Positions 25,990 to 35,175 of a stretch of DNA of 64,000 bases are shown here, in pieces; within the stretch, counting starts at the first letter, position 1, and every line of letters starts with the position of its first letter. Source of the stretch: Mucilaginibacter_A sp041088075 (lineage in GTDB: Bacteria > Bacteroidota > Bacteroidia > Sphingobacteriales > Sphingobacteriaceae); contig NZ_JBGCVY010000025.1 in the NCBI RefSeq assembly GCF_041088075.1, positions 1 to 64,000 of the forward strand, written 5' to 3'. The notes beneath the pieces were generated by a model, which had not been told where the DNA came from, made no database searches, and saw nothing but the letters and a program-made list of their open reading frames with translations. Both the position numbers and the translations under genes were made by a program.

Positions 25990-27383
25990 TAGATTTCCCG
26001 CCTCGAATCCCAGTTTTCTAACTCATCAGAAACTTTTTTCAGGAACATCCCGCCCAACGAGCCATCAACAATCCGGTGATCGTAAGAAAGCGACAGGTAC
26101 ATCAAATGCCGGATGGCTATCATATCGCCGGTTTCGGTTTCGATAACGGCCGGTTTTTTCCTGATCACGCCAATTGCCAAAATAGCAACCTGCGGCTGGT
26201 TTATGATCGGCGTGCCCATAATGTTGCCGAAAGAACCGATATTGGTGATGGTAAAAGTGCCGTCTTTTACTTCTTCGGGTTTCAATTTGTTGTTACGGGC
26301 ACGAACAGCTAAATCGTTTACCGATTTCGTTAAGCCTAATAAATTTAATTGGTCCGCGTTTTTGATCACCGGAACAATTAGGTTTCCGTTTGGCAAAGCC
26401 GTGGCCATGCCGATGTTGATATTTTTCTTTTTGATGATTTGTGTTCCGTTCAGCGAAACGTTTACCATCGGCATAGCCTTTAACGCTTTGGCAACGGCTT
26501 CCACAAAAATTGGGGTGAACGTTATTTTTTCGCCTTCCCGTTTTTCAAAAGTAAGTTTATGTTTCTCGCGCCAAAGCACTAAATTGGTTACATCGGTTTC
26601 GATGAAAGAAGTTACATGCGCCGCAATTTCCTTGCTGCTCGTCATATGTTCGGCAATCATTTTGCGCATCCGGTCCATTTCGATGACCTCATCTCCGGCA
26701 GAAACCGTGGCAGCAACACGTGGACTTGGTTTGCTTTCCGGTTGCAATGCTTCTTTTACCGGTGTTTTTTCGGTAGCCGTTTCGGTTGGTTTTGGTGGAT
26801 TTGATGTATGTGCCGAAGATTTTTTGTTTTGGAGATAAAGCAGCAAATCATCTTTGGTCAACCGGCCTTCGGCCCCGGTTCCCGAAATCTGGTCGAGTTC
26901 TTCCTGCTTGATATTTTCCTGCGCAGCAATGCTTCTTACCAAAGGAGAATAAAAACGGATACTGTCTTTTACAGGGCTTGGCACCGTTGGTTTTGGTTGC
27001 AAAAGTTCCAGGCCCGGGAGGTTTTCAGGCAATGCTTCTTTTACCGGTACTTTTTCTTCGGATGCTTCTTTTACCAGTACTTTTTCAGGCTGAATGGGTT
27101 GTGCTGCAACCGGTTTTGGCGTTTCTGCTTGTTGCCCGTCAGGTTCGGTTTCAATCGTTGCGATCACGGTGCCAACCTGCGCTACTTCGTCTTCTTTAAA
27201 TAATTGCGCTACCAACTTGCCTTTTACCGGCGAAGCAACGTCCGAATCTACTTTATCGGTTGCAATTTCAACCACCGCATCTTCGGCTTCAACCATTTCG
27301 CCGGGTGCTTTCAGCCATTTTATGACGGTGGCTTCGGCAACACTTTCGCCCATTTTAGGCAGTAACAATTCGTATAGCGCCAT
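25989..27383 (-). CDS. 2-oxoacid dehydrogenase E2 (dihydrolipoyl acyltransferase)
   Basis: A 464-residue E2: lipoyl domain (residues 1-80, Lys44 in ATDKVDSDV), long Pro/Glu-rich linker, E3-binding domain (about 145-185, YSPLVRSIA...GRLTKDDLL), second linker, and acyltransferase domain with SYDHRIVDG (His436). It could serve pyruvate, branched-chain or oxoglutarate dehydrogenase; E1 and E3 are not adjacent. Three exact dispersed-motif copies (26747, 27032, 27062) sit in the linkers and read as VKEA(S/L), two of them in a 30-bp tandem repeat. Confidence 0.93.
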   Translation of the reverse strand: MALYELLLPKMGESVAEATVIKWLKAPGEMVEAEDAVVEIATDKVDSDVASPVKGKLVAQLFKEDEVAQVGTVIATIETEPDGQQAETPKPVAAQPIQPEKVLVKEASEEKVPVKEALPENLPGLELLQPKPTVPSPVKDSIRFYSPLVRSIAAQENIKQEELDQISGTGAEGRLTKDDLLLYLQNKKSSAHTSNPPKPTETATEKTPVKEALQPESKPSPRVAATVSAGDEVIEMDRMRKMIAEHMTSSKEIAAHVTSFIETDVTNLVLWREKHKLTFEKREGEKITFTPIFVEAVAKALKAMPMVNVSLNGTQIIKKKNINIGMATALPNGNLIVPVIKNADQLNLLGLTKSVNDLAVRARNNKLKPEEVKDGTFTITNIGSFGNIMGTPIINQPQVAILAIGVIRKKPAVIETETGDMIAIRHLMYLSLSYDHRIVDGSLGGMFLKKVSDELENWDSRREI

Positions 27384-27398
27384 TATTTTTCAGTGATC

Positions 27399-27406
27399 CA
27401 AAAGTA
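27399..27406 (-). promoter_or_regulatory. Putative -7 box of E2 gene
   Basis: TACTTTTG on the minus strand fits TAnnTTTG, 15 bp before the E2 ATG and inside the 37-bp gap after cinA. The -33 box is unclear. Confidence 0.4.
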
Positions 27407-27420
27407 CAATTTATTACGGA

Positions 27421-28677
27421 TTATGCAATCGGCTCGCGCAGCAGTTTAAGCAAATCGCCCATGGCCGTAATGGCCGTGCGTTCGATGTTTTGGATGCGTT
27501 TGTTTCCGAAAACATACTTTTTCGCAAGTGTTTTTCCTTTTCGGGCAACACCAATCCAAACCGTTCCGACTGGTTTTTCGGATGTTCCGCCATCTGGGCC
27601 GGCAATCCCGGTAACGGCAACGGCATAATCCGAACCAAAATTCCGCAATGCGCCTTCCGCCATTTCGCGCACAGTTTCCTCGCTCACCGCGCCGGTTTCC
27701 CACAACGTATCGCTGTTTACACCCAGCATTTTTTCTTTCATCTCATAAGAATAAGAAACCGCGCCGCCCAAAAAAACGCTGGAAGCGCCAGGCTGACTCG
27801 TAAATAAATGCGCCAGATAACCGCCGGTACAGCTTTCGGCCAAAGCTAAAGTTTGCTGATTTTTTGCCATTAAAAGAAGTATCGCTTTTTCCAGCGGAAT
27901 ATCTTCGGTTGCTGCAACGGTTGAACCTAAGCGTTCTATCAATTTTTGAGTTTGGGTTTCGAGTTCCTGTTTCAGCTTTTCTTCGTCGGCTTTGGCATCG
28001 CCGTAAGCACTTAACCGCAAACGCACCGTTCCAAGTTTCGGTAGGTAAGCCAGTTTTATTTCGGGCGGAAGTTGGTCTTCAATATCTGCAATGCGTTCGG
28101 CCAAAAATGATTCGCCTTCACCAACGGTTAAAATGGTTTGATGCAAAATTTTTGGCAGATCGAAAGTTGCTTTCAGTTTCGGGATCACCAGATCTTCCAT
28201 CAAATACATCATTTCGTGCGGAACGCCGGGCATCGAAACATAAACTTTTCCATTTTCCTGAAACCACATGCCAGGTGCCGTGCCGTTTTTATTGAACAAA
28301 ACTTCGCAATTTGCAGGAACATCGGCCTGACTGATATTGACATCCAAAAGCGGACGGTTAAAACGGGCAAAAATCTGGCGGACGTGTTCTAAAGTTGGCT
28401 CGTCCCGTTTCATCTCAACACCAAAATATTCGGCCAAAGTGGTTTTGGTGATGTCGTCTTTTGTTGGGCCTAATCCGCCGGTCATCAAAATTATATCGGC
28501 ACGTTGCGATGCTTCTTTTATGCCGGTCAAAATATGTTCGCGGTTATCAGAAATGGAAGAAATTTGTTTGATGCGGATACCGATTGCGTTTAACTGCTGC
28601 GCCATCCAGGCCGAATTGCTGTCCACAATTTGCCCGATCAGGATTTCGTCGCCAATCGTAATAATTTCTGCTAACAT
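27421..28677 (-). CDS. cinA: CinA family protein (nicotinamide-nucleotide amidase type)
   Basis: A 418-residue CinA. The N-terminal MoaB-like domain (about 1-170) has 'EIITIGDEILIGQIVDSNS' and MTGGLGPTKDD; the C-terminal PncC amidase domain (about 260-418) has ALAESCTGGYLAHLF. The family recycles NMN and in some bacteria is co-regulated with competence genes. Two motif copies lie inside: ATGCTTCTTTTA at 28509-28520 (read as GIKEAS) and TAAAAGAAGTAT at 27871-27882. A MITE-like element occupies the whole gap to lptD. Confidence 0.95.
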   Translation of the reverse strand: MLAEIITIGDEILIGQIVDSNSAWMAQQLNAIGIRIKQISSISDNREHILTGIKEASQRADIILMTGGLGPTKDDITKTTLAEYFGVEMKRDEPTLEHVRQIFARFNRPLLDVNISQADVPANCEVLFNKNGTAPGMWFQENGKVYVSMPGVPHEMMYLMEDLVIPKLKATFDLPKILHQTILTVGEGESFLAERIADIEDQLPPEIKLAYLPKLGTVRLRLSAYGDAKADEEKLKQELETQTQKLIERLGSTVAATEDIPLEKAILLLMAKNQQTLALAESCTGGYLAHLFTSQPGASSVFLGGAVSYSYEMKEKMLGVNSDTLWETGAVSEETVREMAEGALRNFGSDYAVAVTGIAGPDGGTSEKPVGTVWIGVARKGKTLAKKYVFGNKRIQNIERTAITAMGDLLKLLREPIA

Positions 28678-28682
28678 GTTAA

Positions 28683-28841
28683 AGCCTGTTTAAAATTTAT
28701 TTATTAAAGTTTCCATGCTTCTTTTATCACCTAAAAATTGGTGTTAAAATCAGCCTAAACAAATTAGAAATTAAATACTCACCAATTTTTATAGGGTAAA
28801 AGAAGCATCCTGATTTTTTGTTGTACAAATTTAACCAGGCT
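28683..28841. repeat. MITE-like element (copy C)
   Basis: Ends AGCCTGTTTAAAATTT and AAATTTAACCAGGCT. Inner inverted pair: ATGCTTCTTTTATCACC plus TAAAAATTGGTG, and CACCAATTTTTATAGGG plus TAAAAGAAGCAT (28715-28743; 28780-28808). It fills the gap exactly: its left end is 6 bp from the cinA start and its right end touches the lptD stop codon. Confidence 0.9.
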
Positions 28842-31609
28842 TAATAATTGTTGTAGTAATCTTTCCGCTTGTTCAATTTTAAGGTTTGCAAAATGCTGGC
28901 TTTCACGCGCAAATCAACACTGTAATATTTGTAATAACCAAACGGGATCCATTGAAAAGCCAAGTCCCAGCAATGCAAATCGCGGTAAATGGATAAGGAA
29001 GTTGTGGTGATTTTGTTTAGGCGAAAATCATAACCGGAAGTGTATTGCAGCTTCCATTTCGGAGTAACGTTAAAATCGCCGTTCACGTTCATGGTATTGG
29101 TAATGTTGGTCGAAATCCCCGAATTGAAATAAGAGAAATTATAGTTCATGGAAACGTTCCAGGGGATGTTAAAATCAACAAAAGCATTTGGGTCGCGGTT
29201 GATCAAAGCCAAAGCATTGGCCTGCTGGGGGTTCATTCCGTTGATGGTATTGTTTAAGTTCTGGTTTTTTTGCTGGTTTTGGTTTCTGATGCTGTTGGAG
29301 TTCAGGCTGAAATCCATGGAAAGCGAAAAAGATGTAAGCTTTGGCAACTTGCCGTTTTCTAAAGTGTATTGGTTGATCGTTCTGGCATATTTCACCAATT
29401 GCCCTTCCCGGATAGAATCGCGAACAATCGTAGTGTACGGATTGAAAACACCGCTGAAATTGACGCCCAGTTTTTGGTTGAACAAAGCCGTACGCCCGGA
29501 AACATTAATGGGCGAAAGTTTAAGCGAATCGGCCAGTAAGTTGTAAAAGGTAGAAAAAGAAAGCCCTTGCAAAATTGGTACTTTACGATCAGTATTCGTG
29601 GTATCCGTACTTTTCGCCCTCACTTTTGCTTCAACGGTATTATCCACACTTAGGGTGATACCGGCAGAACGGCCGCCGGAAGGGCCGGGATAAAGCCCAT
29701 TGTCGAAAATAGAATAACGGGTTACGGCATAAGGATAAGGAATTGCCGGGTTGCTCACCACATTATGGTAATAACCGTAAGAATCGCTGTTGTAATCAGG
29801 GCGATAAGCAAAACTAAGCGAAGGTGTCATGGTATGCCGGATCGCTTTCAGCCTTCCGCCTTTAAAGTTTAATGTACCGTAAACTTTGGTTGATAAACCG
29901 GTGCTTACACTATAAGAACCCGCACGGCGAAACCCGGGAACGGTATCGGTAACCAAAGAATCCGCACCGCTGGTATTTCCCCTGGCATATCTTTTTCTGA
30001 CTGTTTGAAATAAATCTACTTCGCTGTAATTGAAACTTGAGCTGAACTGGAAGTATTTTAAAACGTTTAAACTTAAACTTACCGGAATAGCTTGGTTAAA
30101 CCCGTTTTGAAACCGTTTTAAAACTGCTTTGGTTAAAAACTGAGATTCCGGTATCGAACTTACGCGGTTATCGCCTGTCAACGTATATTGCACATTGATG
30201 CGCTGGTACCATTTCTGATCGCCCACCCGGTTTTTAGAATCAAAAGGGTTGATGCTGGCCATGTTAAAGGTAAAACTTGGCAAATCTAAGTTGATGGTTT
30301 TTTGGGTCAGATCCTGGCTGTGGTTTGCACTCATCGTAAAATTAAACGGCGTACCCAGCCAGGTTTTACTATAGGCAATGCTGGAACGAAGGTTATTTTG
30401 GGTTAAAGCAGCTATGTTATAATTAACGTTGCTGGCGTTGTTTCTATAGTAGGTGGAAGTACCGGCATTTACCGATGCACTAAAAGTTGAACCCGGGCTT
30501 GCGTTTGGGTTTTGCGAATGTGCCCAGCGAATGTTAAAATCTTTTGCTGCGGGATCCGTTTCCAAACCGTATTTATGGTAGCCAAAACTTAAAGCCAAAT
30601 CGCCGGAATATTTATAGCGGCTTAAATAACGTGCATCGGTACTCAGCTCAAAAGAACCTTTGGAGTAAATGGAGCCGTAATTGGTGATATCCAAATTATC
30701 ATTGATGCCCAGATAATAACCAAAGTTGCGCAGGTTGAAACCCAACTGTGCATCTTCGCCAAAACTTGGCAGGATAATACCGGAAGTCCGTTTGTCCGGC
30801 TTTGGGAAAAACCCGAACGGAATGGCAACCGGCAAAGGCACGCCTTCAATCTCCAAATATGCAGGCCCGGAAATGATTTGGTTTTTTTCGGCAATGCCTT
30901 TGGTGATGATAATCCCAAAATGTGTATCCGGATAAGGCAGATTACAGGTACTAAAAAGGATGTTGCGGTAGGCAATTTCGTCTTCGTTCAGCTTTTTAGC
31001 CTGACCGCCCGAAATGTAATTGCCCTGCTGCTCCGAAAATGCCTGGTAAATTTTTGCTTTCTTGGTTACATAATCAAAAACCAAAGAATCGGCTGTTACC
31101 GGGCTTTCGTTTTTTTGTTTGAGGATGGGCTTGCCGGCATAACGTTTGGTTTTCGGGTTGATTGACCCGCGGGCATACGCCAGGTGGTTTTTCTGGTCAA
31201 GCCGGATAAAATCGGCATCAATGGCTGCATCTGCATATGTAATCCGGGCACGACCGTATAAATAAACAATATTATTGGCCTGATCCATACGAATTGAATC
31301 CTCTGCAGCGTATTTAACCGTAGAACTTAAACCGCCTTTGGATTTTGAAGTATCGGTTTTGCTGGTATCTTGTTTTGTTTTGAATGCTGTTTTTACACCT
31401 GTTTTTTTGTTGCCGTTTTTTCTTTTGGAAGGAACAGAATCACGTTGCAAAAACCGCTTGTCTCTTTTTTTTGCAGAATCCAACTGAATAATCGTATCAT
31501 TAGCCCTTGACGTATATTTTCGGGCTGATCGCGAGATTGAGAAAGAAAAAGCGGAAAAAAAACAAATACCGACAAGCAGTACAGGAAAAAGAAACTTTAT
31601 AAATCTCAA
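28841..31609 (-). CDS. lptD: LptD-like LPS-assembly outer-membrane protein
   Basis: A 922-residue exported protein. A signal peptide (residues 1-24) and a Lys/Ser/Thr-rich spacer precede an OstA/LptA-like jellyroll (about 110-250: 'ADFIRLDQKNHLAYARG', 'VTADSLVFDYVTKKAKI', TCNLPYPDTHF). A long beta-barrel region follows to the C-terminus. It would insert lipopolysaccharide into the outer leaflet with LptE. The start appears to be TTG 31609, which gives a proper signal sequence; no ATG is available. An AC-type motif is at 31384-31395. Divergent from the amidase gene. Confidence 0.88.
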   Translation of the reverse strand: MRFIKFLFPVLLVGICFFSAFSFSISRSARKYTSRANDTIIQLDSAKKRDKRFLQRDSVPSKRKNGNKKTGVKTAFKTKQDTSKTDTSKSKGGLSSTVKYAAEDSIRMDQANNIVYLYGRARITYADAAIDADFIRLDQKNHLAYARGSINPKTKRYAGKPILKQKNESPVTADSLVFDYVTKKAKIYQAFSEQQGNYISGGQAKKLNEDEIAYRNILFSTCNLPYPDTHFGIIITKGIAEKNQIISGPAYLEIEGVPLPVAIPFGFFPKPDKRTSGIILPSFGEDAQLGFNLRNFGYYLGINDNLDITNYGSIYSKGSFELSTDARYLSRYKYSGDLALSFGYHKYGLETDPAAKDFNIRWAHSQNPNASPGSTFSASVNAGTSTYYRNNASNVNYNIAALTQNNLRSSIAYSKTWLGTPFNFTMSANHSQDLTQKTINLDLPSFTFNMASINPFDSKNRVGDQKWYQRINVQYTLTGDNRVSSIPESQFLTKAVLKRFQNGFNQAIPVSLSLNVLKYFQFSSSFNYSEVDLFQTVRKRYARGNTSGADSLVTDTVPGFRRAGSYSVSTGLSTKVYGTLNFKGGRLKAIRHTMTPSLSFAYRPDYNSDSYGYYHNVVSNPAIPYPYAVTRYSIFDNGLYPGPSGGRSAGITLSVDNTVEAKVRAKSTDTTNTDRKVPILQGLSFSTFYNLLADSLKLSPINVSGRTALFNQKLGVNFSGVFNPYTTIVRDSIREGQLVKYARTINQYTLENGKLPKLTSFSLSMDFSLNSNSIRNQNQQKNQNLNNTINGMNPQQANALALINRDPNAFVDFNIPWNVSMNYNFSYFNSGISTNITNTMNVNGDFNVTPKWKLQYTSGYDFRLNKITTTSLSIYRDLHCWDLAFQWIPFGYYKYYSVDLRVKASILQTLKLNKRKDYYNNY

Positions 31610-31625
31610 AATCGGTTTTGAATAT

Positions 31626-31633
31626 TATTTTTG
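31626..31633 (+). promoter_or_regulatory. Putative -7 box of amidase operon
   Basis: TATTTTTG fits TAnnTTTG, 31 bp before the amidase ATG in the 55-bp divergent gap with lptD. Confidence 0.4.
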
Positions 31634-31664
31634 CAAAAACAAGTTGTGTACGGTCTCAAAATTA

Positions 31665-32513
31665 ATGAAAAATAGAACATTGAAAAGGCTCATTTATTGT
31701 TTCCCGCTTTTTATACTTTTTATCACTACTACTTCTTTTATCGAAGAAAAACCGGTAAAGCCGGATACCACAGAAAGCAATCGTTTTAAACTAAAAACCA
31801 TTGTGGTTGATGCTGGGCATGGCGGCCGCCGTGCCGGTGCCGCCGGTTCTTTTTCGCTGGAAAAAGATGTTACGCTGGCCATTGCCTTTAAGTTACAAAA
31901 AGCCATACAGCGCGAACTGAAAGACATTAAAGTGGTGATGACGCGAACCAACGGCGAAGATGTGGACTGGCAAAAACGGTCAGACATTGCCAACGCAGCC
32001 AAAGGAAACTTGTTTATTTCGATCCATTGCAACTCCTTGCCAAACAAAACAGTAGTTGTTGGCGGAAGAAGGACCAGCGTTCCGGATCGTTCGGGCAAAG
32101 GTGTTTTGATTTTGGTTTATGGTTTTCACCGCACAAAGGAAGAAGAAAAGGCGATCCGGGAAAATTTAATGGACGAAAAAGACGCCAGCGAAATGAACAG
32201 TGCCTTTGACCCGAACGACCCAACATCTACTATTTTGTTAAATGCGTATAAAAATAAATATCGTAAACAAAGTATCCGTTTTGCTGATTTAGTGAACAAG
32301 GAATTTGTTGAAACCGATGGCCGCAAAAGCAACGGCGTGATAGAACAAGGTGTTTTGGTTTTGTGCCACAGTGCAATGCCATCCATTTTGGTGGAAACCG
32401 GTTTTATCAACAACCCCGACGATGAAAAGTATTTAAACTCGGAAGAAGGACAGGAAGAAATTGTAAATTCTATTGTCCGTGCCATCATCAAATACCGAAA
32501 GGAAAACGAATAA
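31665..32513 (+). CDS. N-acetylmuramoyl-L-alanine amidase (Amidase_3)
   Basis: A 282-residue zinc amidase that splits septal or sidewall peptidoglycan. An N-terminal hydrophobic signal or anchor comes first; then VVDAGHGG (first zinc His), a Glu in the FSLEKDVTLA helix, ISIHCNSLP (second His) and the catalytic Glu in VETGFI. ATG 31665 is chosen over the in-frame TTG 31644. Likely co-transcribed with the MCE gene 35 bp downstream, both being envelope functions beside lptD. Confidence 0.92.
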   Translation: MKNRTLKRLIYCFPLFILFITTTSFIEEKPVKPDTTESNRFKLKTIVVDAGHGGRRAGAAGSFSLEKDVTLAIAFKLQKAIQRELKDIKVVMTRTNGEDVDWQKRSDIANAAKGNLFISIHCNSLPNKTVVVGGRRTSVPDRSGKGVLILVYGFHRTKEEEKAIRENLMDEKDASEMNSAFDPNDPTSTILLNAYKNKYRKQSIRFADLVNKEFVETDGRKSNGVIEQGVLVLCHSAMPSILVETGFINNPDDEKYLNSEEGQEEIVNSIVRAIIKYRKENE

Positions 32514-32548
32514 CACAAAAAATTAACCTTATAAAAAAATCTAATATT

Positions 32549-33496
32549 TTGAAAGTATCTAACGAAACCAAAATTGGTGCACTTACTGCCGTTGCAATTG
32601 TAGTTTTGATTTTAGGCTACAACTTTTTGCGTGGCAATGATATTTTATCGCGCGAGCAACGCTTTTATGCCATTTATGGCCATGTAGATGGTTTAAATAT
32701 TTCTAAACCAGTATTGGTAAACGGTTTTCAGATTGGCCGCGTTTCTGACATGAAATTGCAACCAAGCGGAAGTACTGTGGTAGAATTTAAAATCAACAAA
32801 GATTATCTCATTCCCGAAAATTCTGTTGCGCGGTTAATGAGTACCGATTTACTGGGAAATAAGGCGATTGAATTTGAACTGGGAAACAGCAAAGTAAATG
32901 CCGAAAGCCAGGACACTTTGCGTTCAAATGTAGAAAGAAGCCTGGCCGAATCGGTGCAGCCGGTGCAGAAAAAAGCAGAAGCAATCATCACCAAAATGGA
33001 TTCGCTTTTAACTTCCGTCAACACGATTTTGAACCCTTCTTTCCAAAAAAATATTGACCGTAGTTTTAAAAGTGTTGCTTCTACTTTAGAAACAATTGAC
33101 CGTACAACTAAAAAAGTGGATGGTTTGGTTGGATCAGAATCCGGAAGGATCGGTAAAATTTTGGCCAACTTTGAGTCTATTTCCAGCAACTTGCGCAACA
33201 ACAACCAGCACATTTCGCACATCGTTGCCAACTTTGACCAATTGAGCAACCAGGTTGCGAAAACCAATATCCAGGAAACTTTAACCAACGCCAACAAAGC
33301 CATGACGGATTTGCAGGCAGCGATCAACAAAATCAATAATGGCACGGGTTCTATCGGTTTGCTGCTGAACGACGATAAACTGTACAACAACTTAAACAAT
33401 TCTGCCGCAAATTTGGATAAATTGATGATTGACTTAAAAGCAAACCCGAAACGTTACGTCAGCTTCTCCATCTTCGGCGGCAAGAAAAACAACTGA
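32549..33496 (+). CDS. MlaD/MCE-family lipid-transport protein
   Basis: A 315-residue protein with one N-terminal transmembrane helix (about 10-28), an MCE domain (about 37-115, 'GLNISKPVLVNGFQIGRVSDM') and a long amphipathic or coiled-coil C-terminal part. It is the substrate-binding subunit type of Mla-like phospholipid transporters. No MlaE or MlaF gene is adjacent here. The start is TTG 32549: the conserved MKVSNETKIGALTA begins there and no ATG is in frame. Confidence 0.9.
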   Translation: MKVSNETKIGALTAVAIVVLILGYNFLRGNDILSREQRFYAIYGHVDGLNISKPVLVNGFQIGRVSDMKLQPSGSTVVEFKINKDYLIPENSVARLMSTDLLGNKAIEFELGNSKVNAESQDTLRSNVERSLAESVQPVQKKAEAIITKMDSLLTSVNTILNPSFQKNIDRSFKSVASTLETIDRTTKKVDGLVGSESGRIGKILANFESISSNLRNNNQHISHIVANFDQLSNQVAKTNIQETLTNANKAMTDLQAAINKINNGTGSIGLLLNDDKLYNNLNNSAANLDKLMIDLKANPKRYVSFSIFGGKKNN

Positions 33497-33512
33497 TAAA
33501 AGAAGTTGATTA

Positions 33513-33673
33513 AGAGCCTGTTTAAATTTATACCGGAAAAAATGTTAATGCTTCTTTTACCCTATAAAAATTGGTAGTTGCATCAACCTGAAAAAACAAA
33601 AAACAATTGACCAGCAATTTTCAGGTGATAAAAGAAGCATCGAAAAATGAATGAACAAAATTTAAACAGGCTT
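33513..33673. repeat. MITE-like element (copy D, best preserved)
   Basis: Ends AGAGCCTGTTTAAATTT and AAATTTAAACAGGCTT. Inner arms: ATGCTTCTTTTACCC plus TATAAAAATTGGT (from 33548), and AGCAATTTTCAGGTGA plus TAAAAGAAGCAT (to 33640), around a ~45-nt loop. The transcript could fold as one long hairpin. It sits in a 315-bp gene-free gap together with copy E. Confidence 0.92.
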
Positions 33674-33812
33674 TAAATTTGTATCAGAAAATTTTTATAA
33701 TGCTTCTTTTATGCCTATAAATTTGGTGTACTTAGCTATTTTACGAGTACAAATTCCACAAAAAAGACAATGATTTTTATGCGGTAAAAAAAGCATTGCA
33801 AACAAGAAGCAT
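33674..33812. repeat. Second MITE-like element in tandem (copy E)
   Basis: TTTAAATTTGTATC start, inner ATGCTTCTTTTATGCC (33700-33715) and GCGGTAAAAAAAGCAT (33781-33796, one mismatch). A further partial AACAAGAAGCAT at 33801-33812 reaches the rnz stop codon. Together with copy D this fills 33497-33811. Confidence 0.8.
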
Positions 33813-34723
33813 CAGGCCGAAAACGTTTTGCCTTCTATTGCCAGCTCGGTATTTTCAAAAACCGACCGAGCCTCTTCCAGCAAAGGTTCCAATGTTTTGT
33901 ACCGTGCAGAAAAATGGCCGATCAATAGTTTTTTAACTTGTGCTTTTTGTGCAATTTCTCCGGCCTGCAACGCTGTTGTATGATGCGTTTCTTCGGCCCT
34001 CGCCAATAAATCATGGGTAAAAGTAGCTTCGTGGTAAAGTAAGCTTACACCTTGGATTTGAGGTAGATAACTTTTGCCAGCTAAAGTATCAGAACAGTAA
34101 GCGTAGCTTTTAGGCGCTTCTGGTTTTATCGTGATTAACTCGTTGGCAATAACCTCTCCTGCTTCGGTTACAAAGTCTGCCCCTTTTTTCAGGTTAAAAA
34201 ACTGGTTTCGCCCAACGTTGTAATGCTCCAGTTGGTCGGCATCCAATTTCAGCAATGGCTTTTTTTGGCGGAATACAAAACCGGTACAGGGAATGCGGTG
34301 GTTCAGGATGATGGTTTCAACTGTCATATCCGCATTATCAAGGATAATTTCCGGCTGGCTGGTTTGTAAAGGATGAAAATTGATTTTGTAATTAAGATTA
34401 GTCCAGGAAGATTCAAAATGGACATTAAGGATTTTTAGCAAATCTGGCGGGCCAAAAAGCTCCATGGCTTTTTTCCGTCCGTTAAGGTGCATAGACGAAA
34501 GCAGCCCAATTAGTCCGAGGTAATGGTCGCCGTGCAAATGACTGATAAAAATATGGTCTATCTTACTTGGTTTAACGTCAAAACGCAACATCTGCTGCTG
34601 TGTTCCTTCACCGCAATCAATCAGATAAACCCGCTCGTTGATGTTTAATGCCTGTGAAGTTGGGTTTCTGTTGTAAATAGGTGTTGCCGAACTGCTGCCT
34701 AAAATAGTTACCTCAAATCTCAT
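33812..34723 (-). CDS. rnz: Ribonuclease Z
   Basis: A 303-residue metallo-beta-lactamase-fold tRNA 3' endonuclease. ISHLHGDHYLG (His62, His64, Asp66, His67) is the zinc site; 'YLIDCGEGTQQQ' precedes it and 'HTTALQAGEIA' with LIGHFSARY supply later ligands. It trims tRNA 3' trailers, needed here since tRNA-Arg lacks an encoded CCA. It starts 19 bp after the STAS gene, so co-transcribed. Confidence 0.95.
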   Translation of the reverse strand: MRFEVTILGSSSATPIYNRNPTSQALNINERVYLIDCGEGTQQQMLRFDVKPSKIDHIFISHLHGDHYLGLIGLLSSMHLNGRKKAMELFGPPDLLKILNVHFESSWTNLNYKINFHPLQTSQPEIILDNADMTVETIILNHRIPCTGFVFRQKKPLLKLDADQLEHYNVGRNQFFNLKKGADFVTEAGEVIANELITIKPEAPKSYAYCSDTLAGKSYLPQIQGVSLLYHEATFTHDLLARAEETHHTTALQAGEIAQKAQVKKLLIGHFSARYKTLEPLLEEARSVFENTELAIEGKTFSA

Positions 34724-34742
34724 CTCGCGCAGGCCGAAAGCT

Positions 34743-35120
34743 TTATTTTGTTTCTTTTTTCAATTCTTTTTCAATCTCTTCCATAAAAACCAAATCAATA
34801 GCTTCTTCTGGCGTGCCAACAATGGTCAATACGCTTTCTAATTGAGAAATAGAAACCAAACGGGCAACAGAATCGCTTAAACTGGTTAAGATAAAGTTAC
34901 CTTCGGCGTTTTTACAGATACGGTGGCCAACCAGCAAACTGCTTAAACCGGAAGAATCTGCAAACTTGACCATTGATAAGTCTAAAATAATATTGCGCTG
35001 CCCATCTGTATTCATCAAAATTAATTCTGATTTCAGTTGTGGTGAGATCAATGAATTTAGTTTTGATTCGTTTAACTTAATCAAAACATATTTTTCATGT
35101 TTATCAACTGTAAATTTCAT
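34743..35120 (-). CDS. STAS-domain anti-sigma-factor antagonist-like protein
   Basis: A 125-residue single STAS domain. The hallmark 'FADSSGLSSLL' is at about residues 53-63, where Ser56 is the usual phosphorylation site of SpoIIAA-like proteins. A Lys/Glu-rich tail of ~15 residues is extra. No RsbW-type kinase or target sigma factor lies nearby, so its partner is unknown. It sits between purC and rnz on the same strand. Confidence 0.88.
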   Translation of the reverse strand: MKFTVDKHEKYVLIKLNESKLNSLISPQLKSELILMNTDGQRNIILDLSMVKFADSSGLSSLLVGHRICKNAEGNFILTSLSDSVARLVSISQLESVLTIVGTPEEAIDLVFMEEIEKELKKETK

Positions 35121-35175
35121 GTCCTTTAATATTAATAGTTAAAGATAGAATAATTTTGCGTAGAAATAAAAGTGT

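Noticed and set aside
26113..26838. 241-residue plus-strand frame antisense to E2
   Set aside because: It is a shadow of the E2 catalytic domain, which has all catalytic motifs on the other strand.
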